DNA of 40,042 bases from Byssochlamys sp. IMV 00236 (Eukaryota; Ascomycota; Eurotiomycetes; Eurotiales; Thermoascaceae): the NCBI GenBank assembly GCA_001931875.2, contig MSJH02000456.1, forward strand, positions 1-40,042. Reading direction: 5' to 3'. A model generated the notes under the pieces. That model was not told the DNA's origin. It did no database searches and was given only the letters and a program-made list of their open reading frames with translations. Of this stretch, positions 12,500 through 23,733 are shown one piece after another; within the stretch, counting starts at the first letter, position 1; each line of letters opens with the position of its first letter. Both the position numbers and the translations under genes were made by a program.

Positions 12500-13050
12500 A
12501 TGACTCAACCAAAAGGTAAAACAAAGGGAAATAAAGGATGACTCTTTTTAATGTAAAATAGAACAAGATGAACAAGATATAGAAGAGTTTACAAGACAAA
12601 TTGAAGAAGGTAATATAAAATGATGTATAAATAAATGTATATGTGTGTGTGTGATCACTGTTTATTTATAGTCTTTCTATAGTGGTTCAAATTGATTCTG
12701 ACAATGAAAGTACGATCTCCTTTGGATATCAGCTATTACCTCAAGACGAGGAAGAAGAAGAAGAAGAAGAAATGAAGGAGGCTATGGAAATAGAATTAGA
12801 TCCCAAGGATGAATTAGATGCCAGTAACTATAAAAGATAGAATTGTGCATATTTATTTAACAACAACAAATGTATACAGAAACGTGTGATTTTATTAAAT
12901 CAATAATGAGTCGAATTGAATTAAAGGAAGAAGCAATTCCAGGTACATATATATATTATGAGAATATATATAAGCTTATTAATATTATTTATAGATTGGG
13001 CCAAGACGATACCAGAGTCAGCTTGGATGCCTAAAATAGTGAAGAAATAA
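12500..13050 (+). CDS. MEA1: MEA1-like small acidic protein, five exons
   Basis: Probable member of the male-enhanced antigen 1 family, a small conserved eukaryotic protein without a settled biochemical role. Exons 12500-12515, 12562-12609, 12683-12823, 12880-12942 and 12995-13050 join in phase to about 107 aa. A short acidic N-terminus leads to a SFGYQLLP segment resembling the GYQPL motif of the family. A run of seven or more Glu follows. The C-terminal block contains the pattern IKSIMSRIEL and then IPDWAKTIPESAWM, which matches the conserved W-A...W end of MEA1. Recognition rests on these two short blocks, and no enzyme motif is present. The tiny first exon (16 nt) makes the 5' end the least certain part. 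USB1 begins 268 bp downstream on the same strand. Confidence 0.65.
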
Positions 13051-13318
13051 AAAATAACCCTCGATCGTATTTAAGGAGTCATTTTCTGCTTACATGTCTT
13101 TTTTTTCTTTTATAGGATGCATACATTTTTATTTTCCATCCAATGAACACACAATGGGCATCTCTTTCTCTCTCTTTTATCCACAGAATAACACATTATA
13201 TCATTTTATTATGAGTCCTCTCATCGCTTTTTGTTAATTGTGTATAAATAAAAAGTGATCATTATTATTCTTCAAAAGACTGTCATTTTTTCTTTTTCTT
13301 TTTTTCTTTTTTCTCTTT

Positions 13319-14210
13319 ATGAATTCACTTGTAGATTATGAATCGTCTTCAGATGAGGAACAAACAGTAAATAAGCGTAAACGGGTTGAGGAAGAAAGGT
13401 AAGAATATATATATTAGGTTCATTTTTGTTTTCTTAGACAGACAGTATCGTAGAGCATAAACTACCTAAACTATCTTCCTTTTTCTACAAGGAGGAAATC
13501 ATAATGGATTCTCAAGGAAAGATACGATCCGTACGTCACAAAGAAAACAGTTGGGCCACTCATATTTATTGCACAGGTAAATAAATAATAACAAGCATTA
13601 TCTTTACTTAAATCCAATAGTTGATCTGAGCAGTGAAAGACATCGATGGAAAGACATTCCTTCAGATATATACGGGATTGAAGAACAACACATCAGTCTA
13701 AGTCGATGCGTATTTTTAAAAGAACATCAATTGGAACCATTCAGTAGAGCGATTGAGACATCGTTAAGGAATATGTCACGATTCAAGATATCCTTTGCAC
13801 AACTCTCTCAATTGACAAATGATGAAGCAACACGGTCTTTTCTGACATTGGAGATTGGACAAGGATATAATCAAGTAATATAATCAATAGATATCATCAT
13901 TATTATATTAACTCTTTCAAGTTATCTGCTTGTCAAACACGTATTGATCGCGTCATGGAACAATATAACTTGCCAGTGTTTTACAAGGTAAAAAAAATAC
14001 ATAATACAGAGAATAAATTAAAACCATTTTAAAAAATAGCCACCTAGATTCCATACAAGTATCGCATGGGCACTCAAAGCATCCACTATTGATAAATACA
14101 TATCGCAGCTTCCTTCTGATACTCTGAACGACTTGATCAATCATACCTTTTGGATCACTCGACTTTATATCAAGATGGGAAACAGAGTCCAGTCAATTCA
14201 GCTGTCGTGA
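13319..14210 (+). CDS. USB1: USB1/Mpn1 U6 snRNA 3'-end phosphodiesterase, five exons
   Basis: 2H-family exoribonuclease that trims the 3' oligo(U) tail of U6 snRNA and leaves a protected end in the nucleus. Exons 13319-13398, 13446-13576, 13621-13874, 13922-13987 and 14040-14210 give about 233 aa. The two catalytic HxS tetrads of the 2H fold are present: HIS at 94-96 (in EEQHISLSR) and HTS at 182-184 (in PPRFHTSIAWAL), spaced as in the family. The N-terminus (residues 1-30) is acidic then basic, like other USB1 proteins, and SWATHIY marks the start of the fold. The exon 2 acceptor was chosen among three nearby AGs because only AG at 13444-13445 keeps the frame open. It ends in TGA, which shows that TGA is a normal stop in this genome. 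The DNAJC11 start codon is only 93 bp downstream. Confidence 0.87.
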
Positions 14211-14303
14211 CGTTTTTATTTTTAATGCCCTTTTTCCCCCCACCCTCTTTATTTCCCCCCCCCCTCTCTCTCTCCTTCTTCACTAGAATAGAAATAAATA
14301 AAA

Positions 14304-14770
14304 ATGGACCCTTATGATTTCCATGACCAAGAAGAAGTGATTGTCGATGAAGACGATCTTGAAAGGCTCGAAAGGGAACTTGCTCCTTCCTCTGCTGACT
14401 ATTATGGCGTATTGAACATTTCAAAAAAGGTCTTGCTCCATTTATTCTTTTTTTTTTAGAAAAAAGGGATCACTGACATTGCTATTGTAGGCAACAGAGG
14501 AAGAAATCAAGGAATCCTACAAGAAATTATGTCGATTCTTTCACCCTGATAAACATACAGATGAAGAAAAGAAGAAAAAAGCAGAATCTCGATTTCAAGT
14601 GATTCAAAAAGCCTATGAAGGTATATTGACATTTATACAAAACAACAACAATAATTAAACATGTACAGTATTGAGTGATCCCAAAAAACGTATCATCTAT
14701 GACACATACGGTGAAGAAGGATTGAACGCGTCATGGGATGTGGGACCTAGATACAAGACAACAGAAGAGG

Positions 14771-14811
<41 letters not shown>

Positions 14812-16564
14812 AATAGGGCTCATCTGACCATTAATAGCTTCGTGAAGAATATGAAAAGCAGGCGAAACAAAAGAGAGAACAAGAACTCGAAAATCTCGTA
14901 CGATCACGCAGCGATCTTCAATTGACATTGGATGCCAGTCAAGTGTTTGATCCATATGAACCACCTGCATTTGCTGGGTTAGGATCCATGCCTGCCAAAA
15001 GACGTCATGGACCGTTAAAGAGAATCAGTCAAACGCAGGTGCAACAGTTGTTCATGCGACACTCGTTCCAGACACAGATTGGACCCCAAACGACCGCTGT
15101 CTTGGGTGGATCCATGTTATCGAGAGGTGGAATGGGAGGTGGTAATTTGATGGGCACAATTCGACATACAGTCTCGCCCAAATTATCAGGAGAGGTATAA
15201 TAGTAATAAAAAAAAAAAGAGGGAGCAAGTCTTAAAGTCTCTAAACTTGATATCTTACTAGTTGACAGCAACATTACTCAAGCCAAGACTCATTTCATTG
15301 AAAACATATTATTCTCTCTCTTCTGATAGGTAAAAAAAAAGGAGGATATGATAAAGAAAAGCAATAACATGTATTGTAGTTTTATCAATACATCCGCGCA
15401 GTGCAATTCAATCTATGATCCACCTATCCTGTCTATTACCGCAGGGCGTAGATTGTACGCATCAACTACCGGTTATCTGACTTACCGCACAGGCGAATAT
15501 TCCATTTTTGGATGGGGAGGAGATGTGTCGCGCAAGATGGATAAATCGTCTGTGGCACTTGGAATGGCTGGAATGAATAAATCTGGTAATTACAGTGGAG
15601 AACTTCAGGTAAAATAGATAAATGATGTTAAATAAATAACTCATCTGAACCATAGACAGGTGTTATGGCAAGTCATATTGCAGGTGAATACAGCTATAAA
15701 TTACCCCATCAAGGTAAACTTCAAGTCAGTTGTACCTTATCGACACAAGGAGGTATCTCTGCCAGTGTTGGTAGTGATCATAAAGTGACCAAACATGCAA
15801 GGATCGGATTTACATTGGAATGTGGATTGGCGTTGGGTGTAATTGTCAAATTTAGGTAAACCGAATAATAATTAAAAAAGGGGAAGGAGACTCACCATGG
15901 GTTTTATTTAAGGGTCTCTCGTCTTGGTCAAAAGGTGACAGTGCCCATTATACTCTCACCCGAATTTGATCTTAAATTGGTATTGTTCGGTGCGGTAGTG
16001 CCTGCAACTGTTGCAATTGCGGTTGACCAGTGGATATTAAAACCCATCCGACGACAAAGGATAGAAGAGTAAGAGAGAGAAAGAGGGATAGGCTGATAGA
16101 TGATAAACTAATAGTCCCAAATAGAAAAGTGCAACAGTTGAGAGAACAACATAAAGAATACCTCGAGAATCGAAAGAGAGAAGCTCTGGATGCACAATCA
16201 TTAATGGAAGACGTTGCAAAGAGAAAGCAAAGACAAGAAGAAAACAATAATGGATTGGTCATTGTCAAGGCTATCTATGGTAATATGAACAAGGAGAGTG
16301 AGCAGATCGATGTGACAGTGGTCGTTCAGACACTGGTTCATGAGTCTCGATTGACAATACCAAGCGGTCACTCAAAGGTATTTTAAAATCGTGATATAAA
16401 ATAGGACTTTTAATAATAATATATTTAATAGACACATATTCTTGGTTTCTATGATCCTTGTTTAGGAGAAAAGAAACAATTGATGGTGGAATATAGATAC
16501 AGACATAGATTACATCAAGTTACTGTAGATGATCAGTCACCTTTACTTTGCCCCATGGAAGGTA

Positions 16565-16604
<40 letters not shown>

Positions 16605-16652
16605 TAACAACGGCATCGATGATTTATCTTTCAAATAGCACATCTCGTCTAA
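14304..16652 (+). CDS. DNAJC11: DNAJC11-like mitochondrial J-domain protein, eleven exons
   Basis: Homologue of DNAJC11, a mitochondrial-membrane J-protein tied in animals to MICOS/SAM and crista organisation. Exons: 14304-14429, 14491-14620, 14669-14769, 14838-15194, 15262-15329, 15380-15608, 15656-15855, 15913-16068, 16125-16377, 16432-16561 and 16639-16652, about 587 aa (human protein 559). The J domain spans about 33-100, with HPD at 60-62. A long beta-rich middle region resembles the DNAJC11 barrel-like part. A hydrophobic stretch (VLFGAVVPATVAIAVDQW) precedes a coiled coil starting near KVQQLREQHKEYLENRK. The C-terminal DUF3395 domain ends in LGFYDPCLGEKKQLMVEYRYR and HQVTVDDQSPLLCP. 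The last exon codes only AHLV plus the stop. Intron 1 starts with an unusual GTCTTG donor. Intron 3 contains a (TA)n run and intron 10 a (TAA)n run. Confidence 0.9.
14772..14811. repeat. (TA)n microsatellite inside DNAJC11 intron 3
   Basis: About 18 TA units immediately after the splice donor at 14770; the tract occupies more than half of a 68-nt intron. Confidence 0.9.
16565..16605. repeat. (TAA)n microsatellite inside DNAJC11 intron 10
   Basis: About 13 TAA-type triplets directly after the donor at 16562. Confidence 0.9.
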
Positions 16653-16913
16653 GTGACACAGTGTATTTCAAGGGGACTCTGACGCAAATAAAAAAAAGTC
16701 ATACAATAAAAAAAAAAACTTTTTCCTTTCAGAGAAAGAGCTGAAAATAGAAACAAATTATTATTTATTTATACACAGCCCTTTTTTTATTTTTTATATT
16801 TTTTTTTTCCCTTCCCCTCTCTCTCTCTTTCATCTTTTCTTTTTTTTTTTTTCTTTATTCTTCTTTTTTTCTTTCTTGTGTACATAAAAGTACATAAAAA
16901 AAACCATTAAAAA

Positions 16914-17632
16914 ATGTCAAATAATCATCGACCGAATAATAACATGTACCGAGGTTCGCCTGATCCCCGATTATCATATCAACAACAACAACAACAGCAG
17001 CAGATGAGACAAAGCCAGATTAGATTAAACCAATATAGACAATCAAATATTCCACCACAACAGTATAATATGGATCATCTCTCTCGCCCTCGTCCACCTG
17101 CTCATAGACATCATCCAGATAGACAATCACAGGTGAGAACAGGTCGACCGATGAGACCACCTTATCATCACCCACAACAGCCCATGGTGCCTAATCAGCC
17201 ACCAACTGCTACAGGTCCCTATCGTCGTGTTAGCATGAACCGTTCTCGTTCATTGTCTCGTCCTGAACGACAAAGACCAAGACCAGGCATGATTCGATCC
17301 CCTTCTCAACAACAGAGAATGATGCAACAACAAATGCAACAACAACGAATGAGACCACCAAGACCTTCCAACTATCCTATGCCAAATCGATTACAACATC
17401 AACTTCAACAACAGCAAAAAATGTATCAACAACAGCAACAACAAGAGATGGCTCTTTTAGAAAACAATAAAAAGGAAAATAGTGACGCCAATATACCCGA
17501 AGAAAAGATCAAGGTGCTGACAAGCTGGTGGGCTTGGTTGGCTTATTTGATGACTTGCTGTATTCCTAATTGGTTTCTTCGTGTATGTCTAAGAAAAAAG
17601 AATCCAATGGTACAACAGGCTTGGAGAGAAAA

Positions 17633-17668
<36 letters not shown>

Positions 17669-20600
17669 GGAATATAGAGTCTAAATGAGATAAAAATAGC
17701 TTTCACTGTGCTATATTATCTTGATTCTATGTGGTGCACTGGCCTTTATCACTTATGGCTTGAACAGAGCACTTTGCCCACCTTCGTCACAAGCGTCCAA
17801 CACTCCTTATTCCCAAGTCGTCGACGGTCAACGCATACCAGTGTACCATGAGAACCCGCGTGTCTTTGGTCAAATTTATCCGATGGATGCGTTGAAATCA
17901 TTCTTTGCTACCAAGGGTCTCAATTTGACAAATGATTATCAAAATGTTGAACTCAGTGGTATCTTTGATGGCGATACTGGAGGCTACTGTCGAGGCTTTC
18001 CCAACACTTTGCCTACCTGTCAGCTGATTGATCCATATGGCGGTGGCATGCTTCCACCTAACAATACATGTTTATCACTTGCTGAATTACAGGCCTTTTA
18101 TCGTTCTCGTTATGGTGTTCTTGGATTCGATTGGGAAGATTTAAATAAACATTCCATCACTGGCCAATCACTAGCCTTACTAGGCGATTCAGGTAACCAA
18201 AGAACAAAGAAAAAAAAAAAAAAACAAGAAATTCTTAAACCCATTCTAGTCTTAAATCTCACCAGCTACTTACAATCCACAACACCTCCCTTTGGAGAAG
18301 CCGTCGACCGTGCGATCCGTTCAAACCTGGCAGCCGACCTGTCTTATGCTCTCTTGAACACTCCCAACGGCCGAGCAGCCCGTCGATGCCTGGAAGCACG
18401 TTATCGAGTAGGTGTAATGGAAACCGAGACAGCAGGTTGTATTGCAGACAAGATCATCATGAACTTGATGTTGGTTGTCATCATTGCCATGATCGTCGTC
18501 CGTTACTCCATGGCCCTCCTCTTTCAATGGTTTATCTCGAGTCGATTGATCAAACCCGGCGGTCGTTCCAACTGGCTGGCTTGGCGTTCGATTAAGGGAG
18601 GTAACGACGATCCTGCGAATCATATCCCAGGGCCCTACAACAATTACGGACCAATGCAACTTCAAAACTCGACCACATCCCTTGGTTCTGGTTCTTCATC
18701 TCGTGCTACACCTGCGCTGAGTGAGCAAAGTTCGGCAGTGGGTCTAGGCGGTGCTCGCTCCGATATTGTGACCACAGAACTTTATACGGTCATGCTCGTT
18801 ACCTGTTATTCGGAAGGTGAAGAGGGGCTTAGAACGACAATGGATAGTTTGGCAGAAACGACGTATTCCAAGAAACACAAGGTAACATAGATCTTTCCTC
18901 TATCTCTCTTTCTCTCTTAACTCACTTTTTTTCCCCAATAGATTTTCTTTATTATCGCAGATGGTATGATTACAGGTGCAGGCGAAACAAAGTCAACACC
19001 CGATATCGTGATTAGCATGATGGACCTCGATCCTACCATGTCCAATCCAAAGCCTTCATCTTATTTGGCTATTGCTGATGGTGAAAAGCAATTGAATATG
19101 GCTAAAGTGGTATGTGTGATTTTTATGTGACGTTGTTGGATTCTAATCTGTTATATGTAGTACGCTGGTCATTATAAAGGCGTGCCTTGTATAACCATTG
19201 TGAAATGCGGTACTGAAGAAGAAGCCAATGCACCCAAGGCCGGTAATCGTGGTAAACGTGACTCTCAGGTAAACCCTCATAGTTGGATGTATTGATATTT
19301 AAAATGGAACTAACATTATATACAAAGCTTATCCTCATGAGTTTCTTCCAACGTGTCTTGTTCAACGATCGTTTGTCGGAACTCGATTACGAAATCTTTT
19401 GGAAGATGACATGGCTGCTGAAAGGTGTCACACCTGATAAATTTGAACTAGTGCTGATGGTAACAAAAAAAAAAAAAAATTCACACCCATATTGATATTT
19501 TGTTTAGGTGGACGCGGATACCAAGGTATTACCCGATGCATTGACTTATATGGTAGCTGCCATGGCAAATGATATTACCATCATGGGTCTCTGTGGTGAA
19601 ACAAGAATTGCAAACAAGAGAGCATCATGTAAGAATTCATATATACAAAACAGATGACCCGAAACTAAAAACTAGTCTATTTTTTAAAGTCACGACGGCC
19701 ATTCAAGTCTTTGAATACTACATCTCACATCACTATGCTAAATCATTTGAATCTCTCTTTGGTATCGTAACTTGTCTGCCAGGCTGCTTCAGTATGTACC
19801 GTATCAAGTCCCCCAAGAACGGCGCATGGGTGCCCATCTTGGCCAATCCAGATATTATTCTTGAATATAATCAAAATGTTGTCACAACGTTGCACGAAAA
19901 GAATTTGCTCTTGCTCGGTGAAGATCGTTTCCTGTCAACACTCATGCTCCGTACGTTCCCTAAGCGACAGATGATGTTTGTCCCTCAGGCTCGCTGTAAG
20001 ACTGTAGTTCCTGACGAGTTCAAAGTCCTCTTGTCTCAACGTCGTCGATGGATCAATTCGACCGTGCATAACCTGATGGAACTTGTCCTTGTATCTGATC
20101 TCTGTGGTATTGCCTGTTTATCTATGCAATTCTCTGTCTTTGTCGACTTGATTGGTACCTTGGTCTTACCTGCTGCTATCGTCATGACCATCTATTTGAT
20201 CATAGATACAGCCGTCTCAAGTAACCCTCAATGGCAGTCGTTGGCCTTATTGATCGTCATTCTCGGTCTTCCTGCCGTCTTGATCGCCATTACTACCTTT
20301 AAACTCATTTATATTCTCTGGATGTTTGGTAAGTTCACTTTTTTATTTAAAAAAAAGACTAACACAACCGTAGTGTACATCATTGCCTTACCTATCTGGA
20401 ATTTGATTTTGCCTTTATATTCCTTCTGGCACTTTGATGACTTCTCCTGGGGTGCTACTCGTGTCGTGGCAGGCGAAAAGAAAGACAAGGGCCACGGTGA
20501 CGCTGAAGGTAAATTTGACCCGTCTCGATTGGTGATGAAGAAATGGGAGGACTGGGAATCAGAACGCACAGGCCAAAAGTTTAACAAAAAGATGACCTTA

Positions 20601-20741
20601 AAAACACCACTTGATTCCCCTTCAGCCTTTGATGGCAAGAACACGGTGACGCCAACGACGGCATCTCCTTTTGGTAATATATTTAATGATAGAAAGATGT
20701 TTGGTGCCTCGCCTGTGTCGTCTACGACCAATATTGCTTAA
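16914..20741 (+). CDS. CHS3: class IV chitin synthase (copy B), nine exons
   Basis: Second class IV chitin synthase, paralogous to the gene at 1398-4748 and on the same strand. Exons: 16914-17633, 17700-18192, 18250-18881, 18942-19109, 19161-19268, 19328-19459, 19508-19628, 19690-20328 and 20374-20741, about 1126 aa. The N-terminal 190 residues are Gln-, Arg- and Pro-rich, unlike the Gly/Asn-rich start of copy A. A membrane segment follows VQQAWREK near residue 240, and another lies before the catalytic domain. Motifs: VDADTK (752-757), GEDRF (868-872), QRRRW (908-912) and [12 protein letters not shown], then a short charged tail. Introns 18193-18249 and 20329-20373 are multiples of three without stops, but alignment to copy A shows they are not coding. 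At 791-793 it reads SFT where copy A has SWV. The 66-nt first intron is mostly poly-A. Confidence 0.92.
17635..17664 (+). repeat. long poly-A tract in chitin synthase B intron 1
   Basis: An uninterrupted A run right after the GT donor fills about half of the intron. Its exact length may be a sequencing estimate. Confidence 0.85.
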
Positions 20742-20789
20742 TTTTGTATAAATATTTTTATAATAATAAAAAAAATCATAGTTTATTGT

Positions 20790-21242
20790 TTATACTTCAT
20801 AATCAAAGGCAAGAAGATCAGCAATCAAGGGCTTGTTCTTACTGACAAATTCCAAGTGAGCAGGGTGATTGTTATATCCAGAGAGACCCTTTTTTGGGAG
20901 GGATTAGTAATCTATGTTTTATAAATAGAAAAAAAAACTTACATTTTTGTCCTTGACCTCAACGACCCAACCTGAGTGAATAAGACATGAGCTACGTGTG
21001 ATATTGAATACAAACAAAATACGTACCATATTCAAATCCTTGGGATCTGTCTGTAAAGTTCTTGCCAGCCGTTGCTGAAATAATTTCGGGAATCTTGTCT
21101 TTTAAGGCACGGATTTCGCTACCTACTCGTTCCTTGACTTCTTCCGTTACTTCAGGCTTAAACTTGACAATAACTATAGAGTGTTGGTTTTATTATACAT
21201 GATGAATATGATATAATTACCAATATGGACAACTTTGGTCAT
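20790..21242 (-). CDS. Dabb (stress-responsive A/B barrel) domain protein, four exons
   Basis: Small dimeric alpha+beta barrel protein of the Dabb family, found in plants, fungi and bacteria; most members have no proven substrate, though some are stress-induced or act as cyclases. Exons on the minus strand: 21242-21221, 21173-21027, 20971-20943 and 20888-20790, about 98 aa, the normal single-domain length. The first strand reads VVHIVIVKFKPEV. A helix with alternating charge follows, then GFEYGWVVEVKDKN and the C-terminal HPAHLEFVSKNKPLI block ending in the acidic helix LLAFDYEV. This order is diagnostic for the fold. Residues are too few to assign a reaction. The stop lies 48 bp from the chitin synthase B stop, so the two 3' UTRs probably overlap. 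Confidence 0.8.
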
Positions 21243-22353
21243 TCTAAGTATACAAAAATAAAGAGAAAAAGACAAAAAATAAACGCGCGGAGCCAGATTT
21301 AAAAGTGTTTCCAAAAAGAGCTGCTGTAGGTACACACTAAAAGTCAGCTTTATATTACTAATGAGAGGGGAAAGCTAGATAAGAACCTTCTGGATAATTG
21401 AACACTGGTACTGTTACATGACACTGTACTAGTCCTTTTAATAGATATACAATGTATAAAAGAGGCATGTGTTTATCGATAAAAGCTATAGGTAATGTTT
21501 CTATACTTTGATGGACGACTTGCATTATAAGAATAAAATTGGAGAAAGGAAAAAAAAATAGCTAATCAATCCTTCTTTGTCGAGTTCATGAAAACGTCAA
21601 AGGACTTGAAAATGAAGATCATGAAGCTGATGTACCAATTCTGCTTTTGTTTTTTTTATTAAATTCGATTATTTCACCAAACAAGTTATTCGATCGCAAC
21701 CTGAGTTGTTCAAAAGATATCTGGCCTTTGCCAAGAACAATTAGTTGACAATCTATTGCTGTTGTTTTTTTTTTTTTTCATCGTGGCTAGAACCACAAAG
21801 GTGTTACAGACAAGAATTTAGTCACAGAATGGATGAGCACCATAGTGTACCCATAGCTTGTAGAAGTCATCGTTAGTCTCAAACACGTGAGTATTTGACT
21901 GGTGCAATTGATAAGATTGCATAGATTATCACTTATAGATGACTGAATGGACTCAAAAGTTTCGAATTAGTTCAGACAAATCATCAATCTCTTTAATAAA
22001 CTGCCATCATGTTTATAAGCTCTCATAGCAATGATCCTTATGTGCATATTTATACATGCATCAATTTCTATTTTGTGAAACTATGCTCAAAGGGTAACAC
22101 TAAAAGGATCACTCATTGTAAAAAAAAGGAACCCAAAGCTTATCAAAGCAAATCTTCTAATGCTACGTGTATGTTTGGGGACAATCGTTGCCTGGCATAC
22201 GAGCCGTGTGCTCAGCATCTCTAAAAACACGTAGAGTGAAATAAAAGCATACACAAAAATGAGCCATTGTGGATTCATCACTACGAAAAAGCGGAGCGAA
22301 ACTAAATTCTTTCATACGACAATGAACTTTGATATTCCTTTTTTTTCTCAAGT
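21243..22353. other. intergenic region between the Dabb gene and SMG9
   Basis: No gene is supported in these 1.1 kb. The Dabb and SMG9 genes are divergent, so both promoters must be here. Composition is AT-rich with poly-A/T runs (near 21550, 21650 and 21770). The open frames at 22009-22224 and 22087-22281 lie on opposite strands of the same DNA and show no motif. Confidence 0.55.
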
Positions 22354-23646
22354 ATGACAGATAATGGACAGACAAAGAAAAGAGGTCGAAAGCAAGCAGC
22401 ATTCACACGAGCCCCACCTATTATTCTTGACAGACGTGAAAGAATAGAAAGTAAGTCTACGTCAACAGAGGACAAGAAAGAAGAAGCAAAAGATACAGTC
22501 ATTCCATTTATGAGACGACCTGCAAAATTCAACACGGATGCCATTTTAAAAGTAAATTTGCGCTCAAAGGACAACATTTTAAACTAATAAAGTAGAATTT
22601 GACAGATTACCCTGGACACTTTGTTATTGGCATCATTGGGAAACAAGGTGTAGGCAAATCAACCATCCTGTCTCAATTTGCTCAATTAGATCAAGTAAAA
22701 GAAAAATAAGCTACTGTTCTTATAATTTACAAAACATGTAGGTATTTTCAACACAACCTTGTGATCAGTTTCTGATATCGGGACACAAAACAGAAGGTAT
22801 TGACATGTACGTGACTCCAGAAAGAGCCATACTGTTAGACACAGAGGTGAGTTATTCAATACTGCTTTTTTATGATATTGACGCACTGTAGCCAGTCCTC
22901 AGCTGGTCGGTGTTGGAAAAAGTGATAAGAACGGAAAACTTGGATGGATTAAATCCAGATGTTTGGTTGGAGATAGATGTAAGTTATTGCAAGAGGATCC
23001 ATAACACGAATATAAAATAACATTCTATAGAGCATATACACAGTTCTTTTTCTGCTATCCGTTTGTCATGTTGTTCTTGTTGTGAATGATAAACCAGAGA
23101 TCGATTTGGATATTTTACAACTAATACAAAGAGCAGAGGCACTCAAGTTTAATATACCTGATTATCCACTATTGACAGGTCAACAGGATATGAACTACTA
23201 TCCTGATATAGGTATTCAAGTAAGAATATTCATTATCCCATCTAATATTTCCCACAGTATTTGTTTGCAATAAATGCAAGAGTCATGATTTTACTCTTGA
23301 AAAATACATGAACCTTCAAACAGCACTTGGGACTATCTTTAAACAATCTCAACTCAAAACACAGGGTCTGGTTCAATTAGGCAGCATCTTACCTTCATTC
23401 ATCACTCCTGGCACCATCAACATCTTTTTTCTCCCAGACCAGCAAGACAACACCATCGAATCCTTTGATATCCTTGCCTGCGAACTTCGTGATCAAGTTA
23501 CTGCTGCACCAAGAAAGTCGGGTAAAAAGGGGCAAGTCTCTGAAAAGGACTGGTTTAAAAATGCCTACAAGATTTATGAATTAATACACAAATCAGACTA
23601 TATCACCGAGTATTTACAAGTCGTACGTAAACTACGAGATTCCTAG
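22354..23646 (+). CDS. SMG9: SMG9-like nonsense-mediated mRNA decay GTPase-fold protein, six exons
   Basis: Likely SMG9, the nucleotide-binding subunit of the SMG1 kinase complex (SMG1-SMG8-SMG9) that controls UPF1 phosphorylation in mRNA surveillance. Exons 22354-22551, 22596-22694, 22742-22846, 22892-22978, 23031-23211 and 23258-23646 give about 352 aa. The N-terminus is charged and disordered. The G-like domain starts near residue 70 with FVIGIIGKQGVGKST; the P-loop is about 81-89. VVLVVNDKPE and VFVCNKCK follow. The C-terminal part has SEKDWFKNAYKIYELI, matching the conserved helix of SMG9. In the last intron I used the GTATTC donor at 23212 rather than the stronger-looking GTAAGA at 23220, because only the former keeps the frame into VFVCNK. 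Confidence 0.8.
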
Positions 23647-23733
23647 CAATAAAACTAAAAAGGAAATTACCCGAATTGCATAACTTTTTCCCTCTCTTTT
23701 TTTTTTGTGTATCTCTTCTCTCTTTCTCTTTTT

